From Ancylobacter vacuolatus (GTDB taxonomy: Bacteria; Pseudomonadota; Alphaproteobacteria; Rhizobiales; Xanthobacteraceae): DNA of 64,000 nt. The stretch is from positions 372,001-436,000 of the forward strand of contig NZ_JAUSUH010000002.1 of NCBI RefSeq assembly GCF_030813595.1. The letters run 5' to 3'. The position numbers and the translations under genes are program-made. Below, one piece after another: positions 55,928 to 64,000 of this stretch. The notes beneath the pieces were generated by a model that worked only from the letters and a program-made list of their open reading frames with translations, ran no database searches and was not told the origin of the DNA. Each line of letters starts with the position of its first letter. Positions within the stretch are counted from its first letter, which is position 1.

Positions 55928-56939
55928 CGGAAACGCTCCCTGTCTGGACGGGGAAAGGGGCCCCGGCAGCGGTGTGGACGGGCACGGCCGGGCGGGTGTC
56001 GTGGTGGAGGCTGAGCAGTTCCGGGCGGGCGTAATGGCCGACCGAATCCATCATCCGCTTGCGCTTGGTGATGAGCGCCATGTCGAGATCGGCGATCAGG
56101 ATGCCCTCGCCTGTCGTGAGCGGGGGCACGACATGGCTGCCCTCCGGCGAGATGATCGCGCTCATGCAGCCGCCGGTGAGCGCCTTGCGCAGCCGCTCGT
56201 CCGGCGAGATGCGGGCGATCTGTTCCTCGGTGAGCCAGCCGGTGGCGTTGACGACGAAGCAGCCCGATTCCAGCGCGTGGTGGCGGATCGTCACCTCGAT
56301 CTGCTCGGCGAAGATCGGCCCGACCAGCGCGCCCGGAAACTGCGCGACGTGGATTTCCTCGTGCTGGGTCATCAGCGCGTAGCGGGCCAGCGGGTTGTAA
56401 TGCTCCCAGCAGGCGAGCGCGCCGACACGGCCGACCGCCGTGTCGACCACTTTCAGCCCGGCCCCGTCGCCCTGGCCCCAGATCATCCGCTCATGGAAGG
56501 TGGGGGTGATCTTGCGGCGCTTGAGCGTGAGCGAGCCATCGGCATCGAAGATCAGCTGCGCATTGTAGAGCGAGCCATGGTCGCGCTCGTTCACCCCCAG
56601 CACGACGACGACGCCGAGGCGGCGGGCGCTCGCCGACACCGCCTCCGTCACCGGGCCGGGGACGGTGACGGCGTTGTCATAGAGCCGCAGATGCTCCGCC
56701 CCGGTGAGCACGGGGGGCAGCACGAAGGAGAAATAGGGGTACCAGGGCAGGAAGGTTTCGGGGAACACGACAAGCTGCGCCCCCTTGCCCGCCGCCTCCT
56801 CCAGCGCGGCGAGCACGCGGGTGAGCGTGCCCTCCAGGCTGTCGAGCGAGGGCGCGATCTGCACCGCGGCGGCGCGGACGACGCGCTTTTCCGCGCTGCG
56901 CTTTTCCGAGGTCTTGTCCGAACTCTTTGCGTCGGCCAT
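55836..56939 (-). CDS. Nit6803-type nitrilase
   Basis: This 367-residue aliphatic nitrilase of the Nit1C group has the catalytic Glu in [15 protein letters not shown], Lys in [14 protein letters not shown] and Cys in [17 protein letters not shown]. It resembles the Synechocystis Nit6803 nitrilase along the chain. It hydrolyses a nitrile to acid and ammonia. The inner ATG is used; the upstream frame adds 14 unlikely residues. Its C-terminal 30 residues ([16 protein letters not shown] onward) overlap the radical SAM gene and are unusual, so the end of the frame may be longer than the ancestral protein. Confidence 0.93.
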   Translation of the reverse strand: MADAKSSDKTSEKRSAEKRVVRAAAVQIAPSLDSLEGTLTRVLAALEEAAGKGAQLVVFPETFLPWYPYFSFVLPPVLTGAEHLRLYDNAVTVPGPVTEAVSASARRLGVVVVLGVNERDHGSLYNAQLIFDADGSLTLKRRKITPTFHERMIWGQGDGAGLKVVDTAVGRVGALACWEHYNPLARYALMTQHEEIHVAQFPGALVGPIFAEQIEVTIRHHALESGCFVVNATGWLTEEQIARISPDERLRKALTGGCMSAIISPEGSHVVPPLTTGEGILIADLDMALITKRKRMMDSVGHYARPELLSLHHDTRPAVPVHTAAGAPFPVQTGSVSDEADGSRQRTHAAADAAADQRVAVLRGAPR

Positions 56940-56960
56940 CGCGGCCTTCCTCCGTTCGTC

Positions 56961-57032
56961 CGTCATCCCGGACGGCGGCACCGCCGCCGATCCGGGATCG
57001 CTCCGTCAGTGGCGTCCGATCCCGGCTCTCCG
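56961..57032 (+). repeat. intergenic inverted-repeat element, copy A
   Basis: A roughly 70-bp element beginning CGTCATCCCGGACGG and containing GATCCGGGATCG and GATCCCGGCTCTC lies between the nitrilase and MSMEG_0572-type genes. Copy B at 57.86 kb is the same sequence in reverse orientation with a few changes. Similar elements are common in intergenic regions of alphaproteobacteria. Confidence 0.75.
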
Positions 57033-57034
57033 GA

Positions 57035-57517
57035 TCACAGCGTCCACGTATCGAGGATGAAGGCGTTCTCGCGACGGTGGAGCAGGACGATGTCGAGCAC
57101 ATCCAGCGGGCTGATCGGCACGATGCCGGGGATCAGCGCGCCCTCGCCATGGCCGTAGAGTGCCTGCAGCGCGAAGCGGCAGGCATAGACCTTGCCGCCA
57201 TCGTTCAGGATCTTCTCGATGCGGTTGTTGAAGTTGAGATGGCCCGGAAAGGCCTCGTCGCCGAGCTTCGGGAAGCCGCGCTGCACGCCGAGCGTGACGC
57301 CGGGGCCATAGAGCAGCACCGAGGTCTCGAAGCCCTTCTGGATCAGGCGCGAGGCCTGCAGCAGGTTCACCAGGCCGATCGAACCCTCGAAGGCGACGGT
57401 GTGGAAGGTGACGAGCGCCTTCTCGCCGGGGGCGGCCTTTACGTCCTCGAACTTCTTGTCCTCATAGTCGACGAGGACGTCGCCCTTAGCATGGGCCGGC
57501 ACGGTGATGGTGGCCAT
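57035..57517 (-). CDS. MSMEG_0572/Sll0783 family nitrogen starvation response protein
   Basis: The 160-residue protein is recognised by [38 protein letters not shown], split here by the conserved [10 protein letters not shown] stretch, and [16 protein letters not shown]. The Synechocystis homologue Sll0783 is induced by nitrogen starvation. This is the first gene of the cluster, and the repeat element A lies between it and the nitrilase gene. AT-rich promoter DNA lies directly upstream. Confidence 0.92.
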   Translation of the reverse strand: MATITVPAHAKGDVLVDYEDKKFEDVKAAPGEKALVTFHTVAFEGSIGLVNLLQASRLIQKGFETSVLLYGPGVTLGVQRGFPKLGDEAFPGHLNFNNRIEKILNDGGKVYACRFALQALYGHGEGALIPGIVPISPLDVLDIVLLHRRENAFILDTWTL

Positions 57518-57940
57518 GTCGCTCTCCTTGGCTGGCAATGGGGGCCGGGTACGCCAGAAGAATTGCAATCAATGTGCCAATTGACAGAATGCCAAAAGAA
57601 TCATCAAAACAATCAAATTACATACAATAATACATTCAATACGGACCGAGGTGCGAAAACGGCGGTGGCGAGAAAGCGGGCGGACGCTTAGAGAAAGGGC
57701 GGGTCAGTGCCCGCTTGCTGCGCAGGCGACGGCGTCGGGTCCGGTACCGCGCTTACGCAGCAAGTTGTGGACCAAGGGTGACAGACCACCTTTGCAACAT
57801 TATACAGTCAATTAGAGCGAGCTAGTGTGGATGCCGTCCTCCCGGCCGAGCGCCGCGAGAGCCGGGATCGCACTCAGCTCTGGCAGACGATCCCGGATCG
57901 GCGTGACGGCCGTCCGGGATGACGACAGGTGACGAGACGC
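57518..57940. promoter_or_regulatory. divergent control region of the nitrilase cluster and MocR regulator
   Basis: This 423-bp gap has no gene. From 57560 to 57650 it is AT-rich, with repeated ATACA and CAATAC words (57620-57645) and TTGACA on the plus strand near 57580. Such direct repeats resemble MocR binding sites, so the MocR regulator probably acts here. The right part is occupied by repeat copy B. Confidence 0.5.
57855..57925 (-). repeat. intergenic inverted-repeat element, copy B
   Basis: The reverse complement of copy A with substitutions: GAGAGCCGGGATCG at the left, GATCCCGGATCGGC in the middle and CCGTCCGGGATGACG at the right. The two copies bracket the first gene of the nitrilase cluster and its promoter. 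Confidence 0.75.
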
Positions 57941-59326
57941 ATGGCCGACTGGATTCCCGACCTCGCCCGCTCCGACAAGCCGCGCTACCTCGCCATCGCC
58001 GACCTGATCGGCGAGGATATCCGCGCCGGGCGGCTCGCCATCGGCGACCGGCTGCCGCCGCAGAGGAAGCTCGCGGCCAAGCTCGACATCGATTTCACCA
58101 CGGTGGCGCGCGGCTATGTCGAGGCGCAGAAGCGCGGCCTCGTCGAATCCCGCGTCGGCCAGGGCACCTTCGTGACCGGCGCGCCGCGCCCGAAGACCCG
58201 CGCGGCGAGCACGCCCAAGCCGGGCACGGTCGATCTCTCGATGAACCTGCCGCCCGAGCCGGACGACCCGGCGCTGATCGAGCGCATGCAGGAGGGGCTG
58301 GCCGAGGTGGCGCGCGATCTGGTCGCCCTGCTGCGCTACCAGGGTTTTGGCGGCACCGCGGCGGACAAGGACGCCGCCTCGTCCTGGCTCGGCCGGCGGG
58401 CGCTGGTGCCGGCGCAGGAGCGCATCTTCGTCACCCCGGGCGCGCATCCGGCGCTGCTCGGCATTTTCGGCCTGCTGGCGCGGCCGGGCGATGTGATCCT
58501 GTGCGAGGCGATCACCTATCCCGGCGTGCGCGCCATCGCCGCCCAGCTGGGCATCAAACTCTTCGGCCTGCCGATGGACCGGGACGGGATCGACCCCGAC
58601 GCGTTCGCCGCCGCCTGCCGCGAGATGGCACCGAAGGCGCTCTACCTGAACCCGACGCTGCAGAACCCGACCACGCTGACCATTCCCGAGGAGCGGCGCG
58701 AGGCGATCGCCAAGGTGGCGCGGCGCTTCGGCGTGCCGATCGTCGAGGACGACGCCTATGGCTTCGTGCCGCCGCACGGGCCGCCGCCGCTGGCGGCGAT
58801 CGCGCCTGACCTGACCTGGCACATAGCGGGGCTCGCCAAATGCATCGGCGCCGGGCTGCGCGCCGCCTATGTCGTCGCTCCCGAAGCCCGCGCGGGCTAC
58901 CCCTTCGCCAGCGCCCTGCGCACCGCCAATGTCATGGCCTCGCCGCTCACCACCGCGCTGGCGACGCGCTGGATCGAGGACGGCACCGCCGACACGCTGC
59001 TGCGCTTCATCCGCACCGAATCCGCCGCGCGGCAGGCGCTGGCGAGCGAGATCCTGCCGAAGGGCAGCTTCCGCGCCGACCCGCTGAGCTTCAATCTCTG
59101 GATCGAACTGCCGGCGCCGTGGACCCGCTCGGCCTTTGTCGGCCACATGCGTTCCACCGGCATCGGCGTGGTGGCGAGCGACGCCTTCACCGTCGCCGGC
59201 CCGGCGATCGAGGCGGTGCGGGTGTGCCTGGGCGGGCCCGCCACCCGGGCGCAAATCCGCTCGGCGCTGGACTTCATGGCGCACGCGCTGGAGGAATCGC
59301 CGGAGGTGGTGTCGGCGGTCATGTGA
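57941..59326 (+). CDS. MocR-type GntR/aminotransferase regulator
   Basis: The 461-residue regulator fuses an N-terminal GntR winged helix (residues 15-80: YLAIADLIGEDIRAGRLAIG, LPPQRKLAAKLDIDFTTVARG) to a fold-type I aminotransferase domain. That domain keeps the PLP-lysine in GLAKCIGAGLRAAYVV, LYLNPTLQNPTTLT and the Asp-Tyr pair VEDDAYGF. MocR proteins sense PLP-amino acid adducts and control amino-acid or vitamin metabolism. It is divergent from the nitrilase cluster across 423 bp, so it is a candidate controller of that cluster. The ATG is preferred to a GTG four codons earlier. Confidence 0.88.
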   Translation: MADWIPDLARSDKPRYLAIADLIGEDIRAGRLAIGDRLPPQRKLAAKLDIDFTTVARGYVEAQKRGLVESRVGQGTFVTGAPRPKTRAASTPKPGTVDLSMNLPPEPDDPALIERMQEGLAEVARDLVALLRYQGFGGTAADKDAASSWLGRRALVPAQERIFVTPGAHPALLGIFGLLARPGDVILCEAITYPGVRAIAAQLGIKLFGLPMDRDGIDPDAFAAACREMAPKALYLNPTLQNPTTLTIPEERREAIAKVARRFGVPIVEDDAYGFVPPHGPPPLAAIAPDLTWHIAGLAKCIGAGLRAAYVVAPEARAGYPFASALRTANVMASPLTTALATRWIEDGTADTLLRFIRTESAARQALASEILPKGSFRADPLSFNLWIELPAPWTRSAFVGHMRSTGIGVVASDAFTVAGPAIEAVRVCLGGPATRAQIRSALDFMAHALEESPEVVSAVM

Positions 59327-59368
59327 GGGGGCCGCTACCTCATCGCGGACGGCACGGCCCGCGCCCTG

Positions 59369-59479
59369 CGTCCTTCGAGGCCCGGCCGATGGCCGGGCAC
59401 CTCAGGATGACGACCGTTCGGAACGCACAGGCCCCCGTCATGCTGAGGTGCCGGCCGACAGGCCGGCCTCGAAGCACGC
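59369..59479. terminator. long inverted repeat between convergent genes
   Basis: Left arm 59369-59412 (CGTCCTTCGAGG ... CTCAGGATGACG) and right arm 59436-59479 (CGTCATGCTGAGG ... CCTCGAAGCACG) are nearly complementary over about 42 bp with a 23-bp loop. It lies between the ends of the MocR and threonine aldolase genes and likely ends both transcripts. The arms belong to a common alphaproteobacterial repeat family. Confidence 0.75.
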
Positions 59480-59498
59480 ACGCGGTCGCCCACACCCC

Positions 59499-60551
59499 TC
59501 ACCCCAGCGCCCGCGCCGCCGCCACCAGCCGGTCGACATCGCCTTCCGACGTGGCGAAGGAAGTGACGAGGCGCACCACGCCCGCGCCCCAGCGCTCCGT
59601 GTAGAAGCGGAAGCCCTGCGCCAGCAGACCCTCGCACATGGGAAGCGGCAGGCGGACGAACAGCATGTTGGCCTCCACCACGCCTTGGATCTCCACCCCG
59701 GCGATTCCCGCGAGCCCGGCTCGCAGCCGCGCCGCCATCGCGTTGGCGTGGCTGGCATTGGCGAGCCAGAGGTCGCCATCGAGATAGGCGTCCATCTGCG
59801 CGGCGAGGAACCGCATCTTGGAGGCGAGGTGGCCGCCGCGCTTGCGGCGGAAGGCGAGTTCACTGGTGCGGGCGGGATCGAACAGAACGATGGCTTCCAC
59901 GCCCAAAGCGCCATTCTTGGTGGCGCCAAAAGAGAGAATGTCGACCCCCGCCTTCCAGGTCATGTCGGCCGGGCGGGCATCGAGTGCCGCCACCGCATTG
60001 GCGAAGCGCGAGCCGTCCATGTGCAGTGGCAGGCCGGCGTCGCGGCAGACCGCGCCGATCGCGGCGGTCTCTTCCACCGAATAGAGCGTGCCAAGTTCCG
60101 TCGCCTGGGTGATGGAGACGCAGGAAGGCTGCACGCAATGCACATCGCCGCGGTTGCGGCGAGCGGCCTGCGCCAGCGCCTCCGGGTCGATCTTCGCGTT
60201 CGCGCCCGGCACATGCACCAGCTTGGCGCCGCCGGTGAAGAATTCCGGCGCGCCGCATTCGTCATTCTCGATATGGCTGTCAGGATGGCACAGCACCGCG
60301 CCCCAGGGCGGAGTGAGCACGCTAAGCGCCAGCGCATTGGCGGCGGTGCCGGTGGAAACCAGCAGCACGCTCACCTCGCGCTCGAACAGGGCGGAGAGGC
60401 GGGCCTCGACCCGGGCCGAGATCTCGTCGGCGCCATAGGAGGGCATCGGCCCTTCGTTGGCGGCGGCGAGCGCGGCCAGAATGGCGGGGGAAATGCCGGC
60501 GACATTGTCGCTGCCGAAGCCGGGCGGGCGGGAGGCGGGGGTCTCGGTCAC
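59499..60551 (-). CDS. threonine aldolase, low-specificity type
   Basis: The 350-residue PLP enzyme of the beta-eliminating lyase family opens with FGSDNVAGISPAIL and has LVSTGTAANALALS, the Asp of HMDGSRFANA and the PLP lysine in LSFGATKNGALG. It splits L-threonine (or allo-threonine) to glycine and acetaldehyde. Its sequence belongs to the GLY1/LtaE-like branch. It is monocistronic, 129 bp from the divergent kinase gene. Other beta-hydroxy amino acids are possible substrates. Confidence 0.9.
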   Translation of the reverse strand: MTETPASRPPGFGSDNVAGISPAILAALAAANEGPMPSYGADEISARVEARLSALFEREVSVLLVSTGTAANALALSVLTPPWGAVLCHPDSHIENDECGAPEFFTGGAKLVHVPGANAKIDPEALAQAARRNRGDVHCVQPSCVSITQATELGTLYSVEETAAIGAVCRDAGLPLHMDGSRFANAVAALDARPADMTWKAGVDILSFGATKNGALGVEAIVLFDPARTSELAFRRKRGGHLASKMRFLAAQMDAYLDGDLWLANASHANAMAARLRAGLAGIAGVEIQGVVEANMLFVRLPLPMCEGLLAQGFRFYTERWGAGVVRLVTSFATSEGDVDRLVAAARALG

Positions 60552-60679
60552 GGCGTGTCCTGATCATGTGCGGCGCAGGCCCCAAGGCCGACACCCGCAC
60601 GGCCCTGCTTGTCAAGAGCAGGAGGGAGGCGCTCCCTGCGTCACTTGCCGGATGGCGCGGACCGGCGCGACCGGCTTAG

Positions 60680-62266
60680 ATGGCCCGCATGAGTGCCAAT
60701 GACCATGTCGTCGCCGACCAGCAGGCGGTGTTCGCCCTGCTCGCCGATCCCGCCACGCATGGGGTGGACGGCCCCGTCGCCCGCATCGACACCCATGGCG
60801 CGGTGGTGTTTCTCGCCGGCGCCGATGTCTACAAGGTGAAGCGCGCGGTGCGCTTTTCCTTCATGGATTTCTCCACTCTGGACAAGCGCCGGCACGCCTG
60901 CGCCCGCGAGCTGGAACTGAACCGCGCCACCGCCCCCGCGCTCTATCTCGGGCTCACCCCCATCGTCCGGCGCGGCGGCGCGCTGCATCTGGGGGGCGAG
61001 GGCGAGGTGGTGGAATGGGCGGTGCACATGGCCCGCTTCGACGAGAACGCCACGCTCGACCATGTTCTTGCGCGCGAGGGCGAGAAACGCGCGGGCGAGA
61101 AACGCGCGGGATTGTCGCCGCCTCTGATCGCGGCGCTGGCGCAGGCGGTGGCGGCCGCGCATGAGCGCGCGCCTGTGATCACAGGCAGCTCCGGCCGCGA
61201 ATTGCGGGCGGTGGCGCGCAACGTCGTCGCCGGGCTGCGCGAGGCGCCGGACCTGCTGCCGCCGGCGCGGGTCTCGGCGCTGGAGGCGGGCCTCCTTGAA
61301 GCCTTCGATCGGCTGGAGCCGCTGCTGGCGCGCCGCGCGGCGGCGGGCGAGGTGCGGCGCTGCCATGGCGATTTGCATCTGCGCAACATCGCGCTCATCG
61401 AGGGCGCGCCGGTGCTGTTCGACGCGCTGGAATTCGACGAGGCCCTGGCCAGCATCGACCGGCTCTACGACCTCGCCTTCCTCCTCATGGACATCGCCCG
61501 GCGCGGGCACGATTTCGCGGCCAATCTGCTGCTCAACCGCTACCTCATCGCCTGTGGCGAAGCCCCGCCCTATGACGGGCTGGCGGCGCTGCCGCTGTTC
61601 CTCGCCCTGCGCGCGGCGATACGGGCGCAGGTGGGGGCGGCGGCCGCCGCCTTTCGCGACCCCGCCGGCCGGGCGCAGGCGGGCGAAGAGGCGCGGGCCT
61701 ATCTCGCCTTTGCCGAGGGCGCGCTGGCGCCGCGCCCGGTGAAGCTGGTCGCGGTGGGCGGTCTCTCCGGCTCCGGCAAGAGCACGCTGGCCGCCGCGCT
61801 GGCGCCCCATCTCGGCCCCCTGCCCGGCGCGGTGCATCTGCGTTCGGATGTCGAGCGCAAGCGCCTCCACGGCACGCCGGAACTGGAGCGCCTGCCGCAG
61901 GAAGCCTATTCGATGGAGGCGACGCAGCAGGTCTATGCCACGCTGCGGGCGCGGGCGGAGGCTGTCCTGGCCGCCGGCCATGGCGTCATCGTCGACGCCG
62001 TGCACCAGCGCCCGGATGAGCGCGCCGAGATCGCGGCGCTGGCGCATGAGTGCGGGGTGGATTTTATCGGCCTGTGGCTGGAAGCGCCGGTCGAGGCGCT
62101 GGCCGGCCGGGTGGAGGCGCGGCGGGGCGATGCGTCCGACGCCACGGCGGAGGTGGTGCGCTGGCAGGCCGGGCGCGAGGCCGGCCCGCTCGACTGGGCG
62201 CGGCTGGATTCAACGCAAGCCCCCGCGCAGCTGCTCGCCCAGGCGCGGGCGCTGGTCGAGGGCTGA
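60680..62266 (+). CDS. bifunctional APH-like phosphotransferase / AAA ATP-binding protein
   Basis: The 528-residue protein joins an N-terminal aminoglycoside-phosphotransferase-like kinase domain (catalytic CHGDLHLRNIAL and metal-binding LFDALEFDEALASID) to a C-terminal P-loop kinase domain with GGLSGSGKST and a following RSDVERKRLHG. Such fusions are widespread in proteobacteria, and their substrate is not known. A 15-bp perfect tandem repeat (61078-61107) adds GEKRAGEKRAG near residue 135. A second ATG at 60689 is also possible as start. Confidence 0.88.
   Translation: MARMSANDHVVADQQAVFALLADPATHGVDGPVARIDTHGAVVFLAGADVYKVKRAVRFSFMDFSTLDKRRHACARELELNRATAPALYLGLTPIVRRGGALHLGGEGEVVEWAVHMARFDENATLDHVLAREGEKRAGEKRAGLSPPLIAALAQAVAAAHERAPVITGSSGRELRAVARNVVAGLREAPDLLPPARVSALEAGLLEAFDRLEPLLARRAAAGEVRRCHGDLHLRNIALIEGAPVLFDALEFDEALASIDRLYDLAFLLMDIARRGHDFAANLLLNRYLIACGEAPPYDGLAALPLFLALRAAIRAQVGAAAAAFRDPAGRAQAGEEARAYLAFAEGALAPRPVKLVAVGGLSGSGKSTLAAALAPHLGPLPGAVHLRSDVERKRLHGTPELERLPQEAYSMEATQQVYATLRARAEAVLAAGHGVIVDAVHQRPDERAEIAALAHECGVDFIGLWLEAPVEALAGRVEARRGDASDATAEVVRWQAGREAGPLDWARLDSTQAPAQLLAQARALVEG
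61078..61107 (+). repeat. 15-bp perfect tandem repeat in the kinase gene
   Basis: Two adjacent copies of a 15-mer beginning GGGCGAGAAACG encode GEKRA twice in the linker between lobes of the phosphotransferase domain. It is in frame and probably a recent slippage event without effect on reading. Confidence 0.9.
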
Positions 62267-62269
62267 ACG

Positions 62270-62917
62270 CTATTTCTCTGCGGCCCGGGCGCGGGCGTCC
62301 GCGACCACGTCCTTGAAGCCCTGATAGTCGAGCGCGGCGGCGACCTTGAACGGGCCGACCAGATAGACCGGCGTGCCCGGCAGGCCGAGCGCCTCGGCCT
62401 GTTCATTGTTGCGCTTGAGCAGGGCGCCGATGTCGCCGGCATGGGCCTTGAGGTCCTTGGCCAGCTTGCCCCGGTCGATCCCGGCCTTGGCCAGCGCCTC
62501 GCTCATGCGCTCGGTGGTCAGCTTGCCCGGCAGCTTCATCAGGATCTTGTGCGCGTCGAGATATTTGTCCTGGTAGCCGGCGGCGAGCGCTAGCTGGGCG
62601 GCGACCACGGAAGATTCCGCCAGGATCGGCCAGTCCTTGTAGACGAGGCGGATCTTGCCATCCTCGCTCACCAGCCGCTCCAGCTCCGGCAGCGACTTGC
62701 GGCAATAGCCGCAATTATAGTCGAAGAAGGCGACGATGGTGACGTCGCCCATCGGGTTGCCGAAGGTCGGCGTCTGCGGGTCGTGCAGCAGGGCATCGAC
62801 ATCGAGCGGCTTGTCCGCGCTCGGCGGCGGCGACACGTCCGGCGTCGCCGCCAGCAGCGGCAGGCACGCGCCGAACAGGGCGCCGGCGGCGGTGAGGAGC
62901 AGCGCGCGGCGCTTCAT
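62270..62917 (-). CDS. DsbA-family periplasmic thiol-disulfide protein
   Basis: The 215-residue protein has a signal sequence (MKRRALLLTAAGALFGACLPLLA) and a thioredoxin-like domain with the active-site CGYC in FFDYNCGYCRKS and the cis-proline loop GLPGTPVYLV. It resembles the Com1/DsbA group of oxidoreductases that shuffle disulfides in the periplasm. A cysteine inside the signal region (FGAC) could alternatively be a lipoprotein site. It converges with the kinase gene across 3 bp. Confidence 0.9.
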   Translation of the reverse strand: MKRRALLLTAAGALFGACLPLLAATPDVSPPPSADKPLDVDALLHDPQTPTFGNPMGDVTIVAFFDYNCGYCRKSLPELERLVSEDGKIRLVYKDWPILAESSVVAAQLALAAGYQDKYLDAHKILMKLPGKLTTERMSEALAKAGIDRGKLAKDLKAHAGDIGALLKRNNEQAEALGLPGTPVYLVGPFKVAAALDYQGFKDVVADARARAAEK

Positions 62918-62969
62918 TGGAATGTCCCTTTACCTGTGCCGCGCCGGATTGCGGCGCCTCCGGCACGTT

Positions 62970-63779
62970 TCACCGTGGGCGCAGCCCATCGAGGATGAGG
63001 CGCTGCACGTTGCGCGTAGCCTCTTCGACAAAGGCCTCCTCGTCCAGCCCCCTGCCGAGCAGGGCGTCGATCTGCACCGCGAAGTCGGCATAATGCTGCG
63101 TCGTCGCCCACAGGGCGAAGATGAGGTGATGCGGGTCGATCGGCGCCAGCTTGCCTGCCGCCACCCAGCCGGCGATTACCTCGGTCTTGGCGTCGACCAG
63201 CTGCTTCAGCGCGGTTTCCAGCTCACCGCGCAGCAGCGGCGCGCCCTGCACCACCTCCAGGCAGAACAGCCGCGAGGCTTCCGGATGGGTGCGGGAGAAG
63301 CGGATCTTGCGGCTGATATAGGCGCGGATGCCCTCGACCGGGTCGGTCTCCACCTCAAGCGCGCGCAGCGGGTCCAGCCACTGGTCGAGAAGCCGGCTCA
63401 GCACCCCGACATAGACCTCTTCCTTCGAGGCGAAATAATAGAACAGATTGGTCTTCGACACGGCGGCGGTGCGGGCGATCTGCTCCACCGTGGTGCCGTG
63501 CAGGCCGTAGCGCGAGAACAGCGCCAGCCCTGCATCGAGGATAGCGGTGCGCTTCTCGGCGATGCGGCGCAGGCGATGCGGCGTCTTGGTGCGCGGGCTG
63601 TCGGGGCGCGAGGTTTCAGTGCGGGGAATTTCAGTGCGGGGAATTTCGGGGCGCGCACCGGCCGGGTCCGCCGCCAGCGCGGCGCGCGCAGCCGCCGGCC
63701 GGGTCGTGCGGCGGGGCGGAGAAACGGTGGAACGCGCGGCTGTCAACAAAAGCTCCCGCCTTGACCAGGGCCCTGACAT
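62970..63779 (-). CDS. TetR/AcrR family regulator, RutR-like
   Basis: The DNA-binding domain is in the middle: RRIAEKRTAILDAGLALF then GLHGTTVEQIARTAAVSKTNLFYYFASKEEVY, as in TetR proteins. The ligand domain (LFCLEVVQGAPLLRGELETALKQLV) resembles RutR. The N-terminus is long and low in complexity, containing a 15-bp repeat encoding PRTEI twice (63614-63643). The start is uncertain because no good ribosome-binding site is seen; the ATG shown is the most downstream one before the conserved domain. Confidence 0.8.
   Translation of the reverse strand: MSGPWSRRELLLTAARSTVSPPRRTTRPAAARAALAADPAGARPEIPRTEIPRTETSRPDSPRTKTPHRLRRIAEKRTAILDAGLALFSRYGLHGTTVEQIARTAAVSKTNLFYYFASKEEVYVGVLSRLLDQWLDPLRALEVETDPVEGIRAYISRKIRFSRTHPEASRLFCLEVVQGAPLLRGELETALKQLVDAKTEVIAGWVAAGKLAPIDPHHLIFALWATTQHYADFAVQIDALLGRGLDEEAFVEEATRNVQRLILDGLRPR
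63614..63643 (-). repeat. two tandem 15-bp units in the TetR gene
   Basis: Two perfect copies of a 15-mer beginning TTTCAGTGCGG (plus strand) encode tandem PRTEI in the low-complexity N-terminal part of the TetR protein. A third partial copy follows on the right. The repeat length is a multiple of three, so variation would not shift the frame. Confidence 0.85.
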
Positions 63780-63916
63780 GGCACGGAAAGGAAAGCGGCC
63801 GCAATATGCCGGGCGCCACCGTGTCGATTCGGCCGGTGGCGCGCCCCGGCGAGGACCGGCAAAAGAGACCCTGCGAAAGACCGCCTGAGAGCGACCACCC
63901 GCGAGAGACATCGACC

Positions 63917-64000
63917 ATGGCTGCGACCTATGACCGGACCTCCCGCCTGCTGCATTGGCTGGTGGCCGCCCTTGTGCTGGTGCAGTTCGCCACGGGCTGG
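63917..64000 (+). CDS. cytochrome b561 family protein, N-terminal part (cut by window edge)
   Basis: The first 28 codons are present. MAATYDRTSRLLHWLVAALV continues with LVQFATGW; the histidine in LLHWL at the start of the first membrane helix is typical of the cytochrome b561 / Ni-Fe-hydrogenase b-type cytochrome family. The rest lies beyond the window. It is divergent from the TetR regulator, which may control it. Confidence 0.7.
   Translation, partial: MAATYDRTSRLLHWLVAALVLVQFATGW

Noticed and set aside
63614-63643. Repeats in the TetR gene as a CRISPR-like array
   Set aside because: There are two adjacent 15-bp units without spacers, inside a coding region.

Overview
The window is GC-rich, densely coded bacterial DNA, most likely from an alphaproteobacterium of the order Hyphomicrobiales. 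The best guess at family is Xanthobacteraceae (Azorhizobium, Xanthobacter, Ancylobacter or Starkeya relatives). This rests on codon and GC character, rhizobial-type trb genes, gene families typical of that group, and two classes of intergenic inverted repeat common in these genomes. No rRNA or other strong taxonomic marker is present.

From 0 to 41 kb lies a catabolic region. A complete branched-chain-amino-acid-type ABC importer (0.66-5.33 kb) follows the tail of an alpha/beta hydrolase. Minus-strand operons then carry DUF1185, an enamidase and an EthD-like protein (5.4-7.8 kb), and a long run of about eleven genes (22.1 to 8.1 kb): Zn alcohol dehydrogenase, class III aminotransferase, two FMN 2-hydroxyacid dehydrogenases, aldehyde dehydrogenase, TPP decarboxylase, two SsuC/TauC-like permeases, the molybdopterin subunit of a molybdenum hydroxylase, a D-2-hydroxyacid dehydrogenase and CoxG. 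Next come an NtaA-type FMN monooxygenase, TIGR02444-UbiX-UbiD, an HpaB/HpaC-type two-component monooxygenase, a third FMN 2-hydroxyacid dehydrogenase, the FAD and 2Fe-2S subunits of the molybdenum hydroxylase, an NMT1-like binding protein, a second TPP enzyme plus aldehyde dehydrogenase, a MarR regulator, a Rieske/amidohydrolase operon with the missing transporter ATPase and RidA, and a second MarR. Enamidase, molybdenum hydroxylase, UbiD, flavin monooxygenases and RidA together suggest breakdown of an N-heteroaromatic (pyridine-carboxylate-like) compound. The hydroxyacid dehydrogenase / TPP decarboxylase / aldehyde dehydrogenase sets look like duplicated mandelate-type side-chain modules. The substrate cannot be read from sequence.

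From 41.2 to 49.5 kb is a decayed mobile-element remnant: an intact Fic protein, a frameshifted trbB, trbC, a truncated trbD joined abruptly to a truncated defence-type helicase, its nuclease-like partner (a Hachiman-like pair), a divergent nuclease-like gene killed by a nonsense codon and a 25-bp tandem duplication, and a DUF3223 gene. It ends at a tRNA-Gly(GCC) whose 3' end points into the remnant, as in many integrative elements.

From 49.6 to 57.5 kb is a complete Nit1C-type nitrilase cluster (Sll0783/MSMEG_0572 protein, Nit6803-like nitrilase, radical SAM, GNAT, AIR-synthase-like, glycosyltransferase, MSMEG_0570 protein, flavoprotein) extended by an LnmK-like gene. A MocR/GntR-aminotransferase regulator is divergent to it. 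The last 4.5 kb looks like ordinary chromosome: threonine aldolase, a phosphotransferase-ATPase fusion, a DsbA-like protein, a TetR regulator and the start of a cytochrome b561.
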